From assembly GCF_000311745.1 (NCBI RefSeq), contig NZ_HE978532.1, positions 598,171 to 662,170 on the forward strand: a stretch of DNA of 64,000 bases, given 5' to 3'. Below are positions 56,757-64,000 of the stretch, in pieces. The notes under the pieces are model-generated. The model searched no databases. It was not told the DNA's origin and saw nothing but the letters and a program-made list of their open reading frames with translations. Positions within the stretch are counted from its first letter, which is position 1; every line of letters begins with the position of its first letter. Position numbers and translations under genes: made by a program. The stretch is from Anaerococcus obesiensis ph10 (GTDB lineage: Bacteria > Bacillota > Clostridia > Tissierellales > Peptoniphilaceae).

Positions 56757-57869
56757 ATGAAAATAGAAATTCAACAAAAAGATTTATCAAATAAAATTTC
56801 CATAGCTTTGAAAGCTGTTTCGAGAAAAACCAATATACAAATACATGAATTAATATACTTTGAAGCAAAAAATGATACTTTAACACTAACATCATCAGAT
56901 GGAGAAATATCTATTGTAACAAAAGCCAATTGTAAGGTAGTACAAGAAGGCGAAATGGCAATAAATGCAAATATAATTGCAAATATCGTAAGAAAACTTC
57001 CAGATGAGCTAATAAAAATTGAGCTAGAAGATTCAAAAATAAAAATCAAATGCAATGGTTCAAACTTTAATATCCTAGCTTTTGATTATTATGAAAAGAA
57101 AAATTTCTCTATACCAAGCGTTGATTATTTAGAAATTCAAAATGATAAATTGAAAAGATCAATTTCACAAACAGAATTTGCAACAAGCTTGGACGAAACA
57201 AAACTTGCCCTTACAGGAATTTTGTTTGAATTAAAAGATGGATATTTAAATTTTGTAGCCCTTGATGGATATAGGGTTGCCCTTAAAAAATTAAAATTAT
57301 CATATCCATCATCAATGGATAAGGCTAGACTGATTATTCCAAGAAAATCTATTTCTGAATGGACAAGGATAATTGATGATGAAAAAATTACAAAAATTTA
57401 TAAGGACGACAAGGATATAATTTTTGAATCTGGAGACACTACGATGTATTGCAAGGTAATTGATAAAAATTATATTGATTACACAAATATAATTTCAGAT
57501 ATTTCTACAACAAGCCTTGTTGTTGATAGGCAAGAACTTATTAATTCTTTGGAAAGAGCTCAATTATTAAACAATACCCAAAGAGCAAATCTTATAAAAA
57601 TAAATATAGAAGATGATAAGTGCCTAATCGAATCAAATTCTGAAATTGGAGATTTGAAAGAAGTTTTACAAATTCAAAAAGAAGGCGATGATGTAAAAAT
57701 TGCTTTTAATGCAAGATATTTGATAGAAGGAGTTAAGGCTTGTGATACCCAAACTATAAGAATGCATTTAAAATCATCTTTAAATCCATGCCTAATTTAT
57801 CCAAACGAATCAAAATATGATGATGAAGAATTTACGTATCTTGCTCTTCCAGTTAGACTTGCAGAATAG
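56757..57869 (+). CDS. dnaN: DNA polymerase III beta subunit (sliding clamp)
   Basis: A 370-residue clamp made of three similar domains; it encircles DNA and holds the polymerase. Start ATG at 56757 has TTAGGAG upstream; five upstream in-frame codons are unlikely because they include this site. The C-terminal YLALPVRL matches the family. Confidence 0.95.
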   Translation: MKIEIQQKDLSNKISIALKAVSRKTNIQIHELIYFEAKNDTLTLTSSDGEISIVTKANCKVVQEGEMAINANIIANIVRKLPDELIKIELEDSKIKIKCNGSNFNILAFDYYEKKNFSIPSVDYLEIQNDKLKRSISQTEFATSLDETKLALTGILFELKDGYLNFVALDGYRVALKKLKLSYPSSMDKARLIIPRKSISEWTRIIDDEKITKIYKDDKDIIFESGDTTMYCKVIDKNYIDYTNIISDISTTSLVVDRQELINSLERAQLLNNTQRANLIKINIEDDKCLIESNSEIGDLKEVLQIQKEGDDVKIAFNARYLIEGVKACDTQTIRMHLKSSLNPCLIYPNESKYDDEEFTYLALPVRLAE

Positions 57870-57877
57870 GAGTTTTT

Positions 57878-58087
57878 ATGGAAAAGATAGAATTTGAATG
57901 CGACGAGATTTTAGCAAAAGATCTTTTAAAGGCAACGGACATAGCCCAAAGTGGAGGAGAAGCCAAACATCTTATAAAAGAATATGGAATTTTGGTAAAT
58001 GGCGAAGAATTTTTCCAAGCTGGCAAAAAACTTTATAAGGGCGATGAAATAGAATTTGACAATCAATTTTTAATAAGTCTTGTATAA
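57878..58087 (+). CDS. yaaA: S4-domain protein YaaA
   Basis: A 69-residue protein consisting of one S4 RNA-binding domain (AKDLLKATDIAQSGGEAKHLIKE). Found between dnaN and recF in most Firmicutes; proposed ribosome-related role. Its stop overlaps the recF start by one base. Confidence 0.9.
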   Translation: MEKIEFECDEILAKDLLKATDIAQSGGEAKHLIKEYGILVNGEEFFQAGKKLYKGDEIEFDNQFLISLV

Positions 58088-59160
58088 TGTGGATTCAAAA
58101 TTTAAAACTCAATAAATTTAGAAATTATCTTTCTCAAAATATAGAATTTAATGAAAATATAAATATATTTTTGGGAGATAATGCCCAAGGTAAGACAAAC
58201 TTACTTGAAAGCATATATTATTTGGCAAATGCAAAAAGTTTCAAATCCTTTAGGGACAAGGACCTTATTATGTTTAATGAAAAAGAAATGTCCCTTGATG
58301 GAATTATTAGAAAAAATGAGTCTTTCAAAAATGTTCACATAAGTGTAAATGAAAATAAAAAAGATATATTTGTAAATGAAATAAAATATGACAAAAACAA
58401 GGATTTAAAATCTCTTTTTAAGTTGGTTTTATTTACACCAGAAGATTTAAATATAATAAAAGATGGACCAAATTTTAGAAGAGACTTGATTGATGATATA
58501 ATAATTAGTGTTAATTTTAGCTACAAGGCAGTTAAAAAAGATTTTGATAAAATTTTAAGTCAAAGAAATAAATTATTAAAAAATCAAAGGTCAAAATATT
58601 TTAAAACTGAGCTTATGGCATTTGACCAGCAAATAATTAGGCTAAATTATAAAATTTATAGGTTTAGGGAAAAATATATTTCCCTAATAAATACCTATGC
58701 CAATAAAAATCATTTAAATCTTACAGAAAATAAGGAAAATTTAACCATAATTTATAAGCCAAACATCAAAGCAAATTCAATGGAAGAATATGGGGAAAAA
58801 TTTTCTAAAAATATTTCTGATGATTTAAAATATTTTAGGACTACATCAGGCAGTCAAAGAGATGAAATTGATATAATAATAAATGGCAAGGATACAAAAA
58901 AATTTGGATCTCAAGGTCAACAAAGATCTGCTATTTTAAATATTAAACTTGCCAATGTAAATTTAATAGAAAATACTAGCCAAGATAAGGCGATAATCTT
59001 ATTTGACGATGTTTTTTCAGAACTTGATGAAAAAAGATCAAATTTTTTATTGGAAAATTTAGGAGAATTTCAAACAATAATTACAGCAACCAACACCAAA
59101 AGTTTGGATGGGGTTAGTAGGAGTAAAATTAGAAAAATAAAAGATGGTCGAATTAAATAA
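58087..59160 (+). CDS. recF: DNA replication and repair protein RecF
   Basis: A 357-residue SMC-like ATPase: Walker A GDNAQGKTNLLESI at about 30-43, signature GSQGQQRSAIL and Walker B LFDDVFSELD. It helps load RecA at gaps. Coupled to yaaA by TAATG overlap. Confidence 0.94.
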   Translation: MWIQNLKLNKFRNYLSQNIEFNENINIFLGDNAQGKTNLLESIYYLANAKSFKSFRDKDLIMFNEKEMSLDGIIRKNESFKNVHISVNENKKDIFVNEIKYDKNKDLKSLFKLVLFTPEDLNIIKDGPNFRRDLIDDIIISVNFSYKAVKKDFDKILSQRNKLLKNQRSKYFKTELMAFDQQIIRLNYKIYRFREKYISLINTYANKNHLNLTENKENLTIIYKPNIKANSMEEYGEKFSKNISDDLKYFRTTSGSQRDEIDIIINGKDTKKFGSQGQQRSAILNIKLANVNLIENTSQDKAIILFDDVFSELDEKRSNFLLENLGEFQTIITATNTKSLDGVSRSKIRKIKDGRIK

Positions 59161-59174
59161 TAGAAAGGAATCTT

Positions 59175-61079
59175 ATGGAAAATTCAGAATATAATGCATC
59201 GAATATTAGGGTCTTAAAAGGACTTGAGCCAGTAAGACTTAGACCAGGAATGTATATAGGTTCAACAAGCGAAAGGGGACTTCATCACTTAGTTTACGAA
59301 GTTGTAGATAATTCTGTTGATGAGGCTCTTGCAGGTCGTTGTGACTACATAAAAATTAGTATAGATGAAAATAACATTGTAACAGTAGAAGATGATGGAT
59401 CAGGAATTCCTATTGAAAAGCATCCACAAACTGGAAAATCAACATTAGAAACAGTTCTTACAGTTTTGCACGCTGGTGGAAAATTTGACGATAAGGCTTA
59501 CAAGGTTTCAGGAGGACTTCACGGAGTAGGAGTTTCAGTTGTAAATGCTCTAAGTGAATATTTGATTGCAGAAGTAAAAAGAGAAGGTCATATTCATAGA
59601 ATGACTTTTGAAAGAGGAAAACCAACAAGTGATCTTGAAATAATTGGGGATACAAAAGAAAGTGGAACAAAAATCACTTTTAAAGCAGATCCAGAAATTT
59701 TTGATGTAACTGTTTATGATAAAAAAACCCTAGAAAATAGATTTAGGGAAATGGCCTTTTTAAATAAGGGAGTAAGACTTATTTTTGAAGATAAAAGAGA
59801 TGAGTCAGAAATTGAATTTAAATATGACGGTGGAATAAAAGAATTTGTAGAATATTTAAATAGAAATAAAACTCCAATTTTTAAAGAAGTACCATATTTT
59901 GAAGGACGTCAAGAATCTACAGAAATAGAAATTTCTTTTCAATATACAGATGGATATAGCGAAAATATCCTAACATTTGCAAATAATATTTACACCCTAG
60001 AAGGTGGAACTCATCTTTCAGGATTTAGGTCAGCTTTGACAAGAAGTGTAAATGATTATGCTAGAAAATATAATCTTTTAAAAGAAAATGAAGATAATCT
60101 TCAAGGAGATGATGCAAGAGAAGGAATTACTGCAATTATTTCAGTAAAAATTTCAAATCCTCAATTTGAAGGACAAACAAAGGGAAAACTTGGAAATAGT
60201 GAAGTAAGAGGAGCAGTAGATGCATTTTTCTCAGAGCACATGGGAAATTTCTTAGAAGAAAATCCAAAAATCGCTAAATCAATAATCCAAAAAGCCCTAG
60301 CATCTAGAAGGGCAAGAGAGGCTGCAAGAAAGGCAAGAGATTTAACAAGAAAAAGATCAATTCTTGATTCAACAACTCTTCCAGGAAAACTTGCTGATTG
60401 CCAATCACAAGATATAGGAGAAAATGAAATCTTTATAGTCGAGGGTAATTCAGCCGGTGGATCTGCAAAAGGTGGTCGTGACAATAGAATTCAAGCAATT
60501 CTTCCTCTAAGAGGAAAAATAATGAATGTAGAAAAGGCAAATCTTGATAGGATTTTAAATTATGAAGAAATAAAATCAATGATTACAGCTTTTGGTACAG
60601 GAATTGGTTCGGAATTTGATATAAGTAAACTTCGCTACGGAAAAATAATAATAATGACAGATGCCGATGTAGACGGAGCTCATATTAGAACCTTACTTTT
60701 GACATTTTTCTATAGATACATGAAACCACTTGTAGATAATGGTCATATATATATTGCCCAACCACCACTTTATAAAATTTCAAGTGGAAAAAAAGAAAGA
60801 TATTGCTATACAGATAAAGAGTTAGATGAAATTGTAAAAGAATGGAAAGTAGATAATTACAAAATTTCTAGATACAAGGGTCTTGGAGAGATGAACGCAG
60901 AGCAATTGTGGGAAACGACCATGGATCCAGAAAACAGAGTCTTACTTCAAGTTTATGAAAAAGAAGATTCACAAATGTCAACAGACGCAACATTTTCGAT
61001 GCTAATGGGTGAAAAGGTAGAACCTAGAAGAGAATTTATAGAAGAAAACGCCCAATATGTTGAAAACTTAGATGTCTAG
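59175..61079 (+). CDS. gyrB: DNA gyrase subunit B
   Basis: A 634-residue ATPase subunit. ATP site EVVDNSVDEALAG and DDGSGIP, GGLHGVGVSVVNALS, and the TOPRIM motifs EGNSAGGSAKGGRD and DADVDGAHI are intact. Together with GyrA it introduces negative supercoils. AGAAAGGA ribosome site. Confidence 0.97.
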   Translation: MENSEYNASNIRVLKGLEPVRLRPGMYIGSTSERGLHHLVYEVVDNSVDEALAGRCDYIKISIDENNIVTVEDDGSGIPIEKHPQTGKSTLETVLTVLHAGGKFDDKAYKVSGGLHGVGVSVVNALSEYLIAEVKREGHIHRMTFERGKPTSDLEIIGDTKESGTKITFKADPEIFDVTVYDKKTLENRFREMAFLNKGVRLIFEDKRDESEIEFKYDGGIKEFVEYLNRNKTPIFKEVPYFEGRQESTEIEISFQYTDGYSENILTFANNIYTLEGGTHLSGFRSALTRSVNDYARKYNLLKENEDNLQGDDAREGITAIISVKISNPQFEGQTKGKLGNSEVRGAVDAFFSEHMGNFLEENPKIAKSIIQKALASRRAREAARKARDLTRKRSILDSTTLPGKLADCQSQDIGENEIFIVEGNSAGGSAKGGRDNRIQAILPLRGKIMNVEKANLDRILNYEEIKSMITAFGTGIGSEFDISKLRYGKIIIMTDADVDGAHIRTLLLTFFYRYMKPLVDNGHIYIAQPPLYKISSGKKERYCYTDKELDEIVKEWKVDNYKISRYKGLGEMNAEQLWETTMDPENRVLLQVYEKEDSQMSTDATFSMLMGEKVEPRREFIEENAQYVENLDV

Positions 61080-61087
61080 GAGGATAA

Positions 61088-63529
61088 ATGACAGAAGAAA
61101 GCTATAAAAACATCATAGAGGTAGATCTCGAAAAGCAAATGAGAAGTGCTTACTTGGAATATTCCATGTCAGTAATTGTTTCAAGAGCCCTACCAGATGT
61201 ACGTGATGGATTAAAACCAGTTCATAGAAGAATTTTATACGGAATGGAAGGTCTTGGACTTGATCCAAATAAGCCAACCAGAAAATCAGCCAGAGTTGTT
61301 GGAGAGGTTATGGGTAAATTCCACCCTCATGGAGACTCTGCAATTTATGATGCCCTTGTAAGACTTGCTCAAGATTTTTCAACTAGGTATCCTTTGGCAA
61401 ACGGTCAAGGAAACTTTGGTTCAATTGATGGCGATGACGCAGCAGCTATGCGTTATACAGAAGTTAAAATGAGCAAAATCGCCAAGGAAATGCTTAGAGA
61501 TATAAATAAAGATACAGTTGATTTTATGCCAAACTTTGATGAAGAAGAAAAAGAACCAACAGTTCTTCCATCAAGGTTTCCAAATCTTTTGGTAAATGGA
61601 TCAAATGGTATAGCAGTAGGAATGGCAACCAATATGGCTCCTCATAATTTGGGAGATTCAATTGATGCTTGTATTGCTTATATGAAAAATCCAGAAATTT
61701 CTATAAAAGAATTGGCAGAAATTATAAAAGGACCAGATTTTCCAACTGGAGCACAAATTCTTGGAAAAGCTGGAATCAAAAAGGCCTACAAAACAGGACG
61801 TGGAAAATTAAAACTTCGTGCTGTTGCAAAAATTGAACCTTTCAAAAAAAATAGGGAAAGAATAATTGTTACAGAAATTCCTTACCAAGTAAACAAGGCA
61901 AATTTAATCAAAAAAATTGCTGAATATGTTAAAGATAAAAAACTTGAAGGAATTTCAGATATTAGAGATGAATCCGATAGAAAGGGAATGAGAATTGTAA
62001 TTGAGGTAAAAAGGGATGCAAATGCAAATATAGTCCTAAATAATCTTTACAAACAAACTCAACTTGAAACAACTTTCGGAATTATAAATCTTGCCCTTGT
62101 TGATGGAGTTCCAAAAATTCTTGACTTAAAAGAACTTATAAAATATTACATTGAACATCAAAAAAATGTAGTAAGAAGAAGAACAAGATTCGACCTTGAC
62201 AAGGCTCAAAAGAGAAAACACATAGTTGAAGGTTTGATTATTGCCATTGATAATATCGATGAAATTATAAAAATAATCAGATCATCTTATGATAACGACC
62301 AAATCAAAAAAATATTTAATGAAAGATTTGGCTTAACAGATTTACAATCTCAAGCAATTCTTGATATGCAATTAAAAAGACTATCAGGTCTTGAAATTGA
62401 AAAATTGCAAGCAGAAGATAAGGAATTAGCTGAAAAAATCGAATATTTCACATCAATTTTAAATGATGAAGAAAAATTAATTGGAGTTATCGAAGAAGAA
62501 ATTTTAGAAATAAAAGAAAAATTTGCTGATGACAGAAGAACGAAAATTGTTCCAGATGAGGGAGAATTTGATATTGAAGAATTAATTGAAAAAGAAGACG
62601 TATTAATTTCTCTAACTCATGATGGTTATATAAAAAGACTTCCAATAAATACTTATAAGGTACAAAATAGGGGAGGAAAGGGAATTTCCGCTGGAAATAC
62701 AAAGGAAAATGACTTTATCCAAAAAATTCTTACAACAAACACTCACGAATCCCTACTTTGTTTTACAAATCTTGGAAGAGTTTATTCACTAAAATGCTAC
62801 GAAATTCCAGAAGCAAGCAGGCAATCAAGAGGTCAAGCTATAATAAATATAATTTCTCTTGCAACAAATGAAAAAATAACTGACATAATGGAATTGTCAG
62901 AGCTTAGTGACAACAGCCAATTAGTTTTCCAAACTGAAAAGGGAAAAATCAAAAAAACTGATGCCCAATTATTTACAAATATTCAAAGAAATGGAATTAT
63001 AGCAATTTCACTTGAAGATGATGATAGACTTGTTTCAATTAGGCAAATAGATCATCCTTGTGATATAATTGTAACAACTCAAAAAGGAATGGCAATAAAA
63101 TTTGCCTCATCAGACATCAGGTCTATGGGAAGAAACGCTCAAGGAGTAAGGGCGATTAGACTTGGAGATGATGATAAGGTTGTGTCAATGAATATAGTTG
63201 AGGATGAAGTTTATTTGGTAGTTGTAACTGCAAATGGTTTTGGTAAAAAAACATCCTTCAATAATTTTAACAATCAAAATAGGGGAGGAAAAGGTGTAAG
63301 ATGCCACAAAATCACAGAAAAAACTGGAAATGTGGTAGCAACTCTTCCTGCTAATTTGGATGACGACATAATGATGGTTTCCTTAAAAGGAGATATGATT
63401 AGAATATCAGCAAGAGACATATCAACAACAGGTAGAAATACCCTAGGAGTAAAATTAAAGAATTTAGAAAATACTGAGGACTTTATTGTTTCTGTAACCA
63501 AGTATTATGAAGAAAACAGCGAGGACTAG
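61088..63529 (+). CDS. gyrA: DNA gyrase subunit A
   Basis: An 813-residue breakage-reunion subunit. The quinolone region reads PHGDSAIYDALV, with Ser and Asp at the positions usually mutated in resistance, so the allele looks susceptible. The catalytic Tyr is in AAAMRYTE. The C-terminal half holds the beta-pinwheel repeats; GRGGKG boxes (NRGGKGISAG, NRGGKGVRC) are present. TAGGAGG precedes the start. Confidence 0.97.
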   Translation: MTEESYKNIIEVDLEKQMRSAYLEYSMSVIVSRALPDVRDGLKPVHRRILYGMEGLGLDPNKPTRKSARVVGEVMGKFHPHGDSAIYDALVRLAQDFSTRYPLANGQGNFGSIDGDDAAAMRYTEVKMSKIAKEMLRDINKDTVDFMPNFDEEEKEPTVLPSRFPNLLVNGSNGIAVGMATNMAPHNLGDSIDACIAYMKNPEISIKELAEIIKGPDFPTGAQILGKAGIKKAYKTGRGKLKLRAVAKIEPFKKNRERIIVTEIPYQVNKANLIKKIAEYVKDKKLEGISDIRDESDRKGMRIVIEVKRDANANIVLNNLYKQTQLETTFGIINLALVDGVPKILDLKELIKYYIEHQKNVVRRRTRFDLDKAQKRKHIVEGLIIAIDNIDEIIKIIRSSYDNDQIKKIFNERFGLTDLQSQAILDMQLKRLSGLEIEKLQAEDKELAEKIEYFTSILNDEEKLIGVIEEEILEIKEKFADDRRTKIVPDEGEFDIEELIEKEDVLISLTHDGYIKRLPINTYKVQNRGGKGISAGNTKENDFIQKILTTNTHESLLCFTNLGRVYSLKCYEIPEASRQSRGQAIINIISLATNEKITDIMELSELSDNSQLVFQTEKGKIKKTDAQLFTNIQRNGIIAISLEDDDRLVSIRQIDHPCDIIVTTQKGMAIKFASSDIRSMGRNAQGVRAIRLGDDDKVVSMNIVEDEVYLVVVTANGFGKKTSFNNFNNQNRGGKGVRCHKITEKTGNVVATLPANLDDDIMMVSLKGDMIRISARDISTTGRNTLGVKLKNLENTEDFIVSVTKYYEENSED

Positions 63530-63531
63530 AA

Positions 63532-63840
63532 ATGTTTAAGGCAAATATTGAAGAAAAAAATGATCACTTATTAGTAAAACTTATTGGGGATTTAGACGTT
63601 TATTCAAAAGAAGATTTTTCTAAATTTTGCGATGAGTATTTAAAAAATACTGATACAGATTTTATAATCGATCTTGAAAAATTGGATTATATAGATTCAA
63701 CAGGTCTTGGTATGTTCATAAATATATACAAAGATCAAAAAGAAAAAGATAAAAGTGTAAAAATAATTAATCCAAAAGAAAATATCAAAAAATTATTTAA
63801 AATAACAGACATAAGTGATTTATTTGAGATGGAGGAATAA
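63532..63840 (+). CDS. STAS-domain anti-sigma factor antagonist
   Basis: A 102-residue protein of the SpoIIAA/RsbV type with the phosphorylatable Ser in YIDSTGLGMF. When unphosphorylated, such proteins release a sigma factor from its anti-sigma kinase. It lies after gyrA and overlaps the next gene (an RsbW-like kinase) by one base, so the two form a partner-switching pair. Confidence 0.87.
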   Translation: MFKANIEEKNDHLLVKLIGDLDVYSKEDFSKFCDEYLKNTDTDFIIDLEKLDYIDSTGLGMFINIYKDQKEKDKSVKIINPKENIKKLFKITDISDLFEMEE

Positions 63841-64000
63841 TGGATACCATAAGTTTAACAATTCCACCAAAAACCATTTATTTAAAATCAATGAGGCTTT
63901 TAGCAGCAAGCCTTGCAAGCGATATTGGCTTTGACATAGAAGAAGTCGAAGATATAAGAGTTGTTGTATCAGAAGCAATAAATTATAAAATGAGCGATAG
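63840..64000 (+). CDS. RsbW/SpoIIAB-like anti-sigma kinase, N-terminal fragment
   Basis: Only 53 codons lie in the window. The frame starts at ATG 63840 (TAATG overlap, GGAGG upstream) and reads MDTISLTIPPKTIYLKSMRL... up to VVVSEAINYKMSD, the N-box region of GHKL serine-protein kinases. The sigma factor it controls should lie further right. Confidence 0.75.
   Translation, partial: MDTISLTIPPKTIYLKSMRLLAASLASDIGFDIEEVEDIRVVVSEAINYKMSD

Overview
The window is about 64 kb of AT-rich DNA, clearly from a low-GC Gram-positive (Firmicutes-type) chromosome around the replication origin. Protein style, the V-type ATPase, the Pta energy gene, the ferredoxin-type thioredoxin reductase and the gene order around dnaA fit an anaerobic coccus of the Tissierellia/Peptoniphilaceae group (Anaerococcus-like). 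That genus-level guess is inference, not proof. No rRNA or tRNA genes were seen.

Origin region (about 39.4-64 kb). oriC lies between rpmH (minus strand) and dnaA (plus strand), with many DnaA boxes. A second DnaA-box cluster, with a DnaA-trio-like unwinding element, sits between dnaA and dnaN. Rightward run dnaA, dnaN, yaaA, recF, gyrB, gyrA, then a STAS antagonist and the start of an RsbW-like anti-sigma kinase. Leftward run rpmH, rnpA, yidD, yidC, jag, mnmE, mnmG, rsmG, cinA, parA, parB, an FTCD-C-like gene and a DUF4446 gene. Four perfect 16-bp parS sites flank or lie inside these genes. Further left are pta, a DUF1538 transporter with a PII-like partner, trxA with an unusual trxB, and a marR-ftsH operon.

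Metabolic and accessory region (about 10-39 kb). A complete MurNAc recycling locus (murR, mupG, murQ, murP) has a clear promoter/operator. Next to it are sppA, an RDD gene and the decayed end of a radical-SAM peptide-maturation cluster (SPASM remnant plus a frameshifted ABC exporter). The two class Ia ribonucleotide reductase genes are separated by an AbiF-type HEPN gene that has its own tiny hairpin/terminator RNA on the opposite strand, and by a GC-rich inverted repeat. A Fur-box-controlled pair encodes a 1438-residue surface protein with five FMN-binding domains and a ferric-reductase-like membrane protein. This looks like a flavin-based extracellular electron-transfer or iron-reduction module. 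An ECF sigma/anti-sigma pair, a sulfonate/nitrate-type ABC importer, a frameshifted lipoprotein gene and glpX complete the stretch.

Left end (1-10 kb). A nine-gene V-type ATPase operon is transcribed leftward; its K subunit carries the full Na+-binding residue set known from Enterococcus hirae. It is followed by a CNNM/CorC-type CBS protein and the first 17 codons of a glycerophosphodiester phosphodiesterase gene.

A cross-cutting observation: four genes (a lipoprotein gene, an ABC exporter gene, jag and dnaA) are each broken by a frameshift that adding exactly one A to an A6-A7 run would repair. Because dnaA is essential, homopolymer undercalling in the assembly is the simplest explanation.
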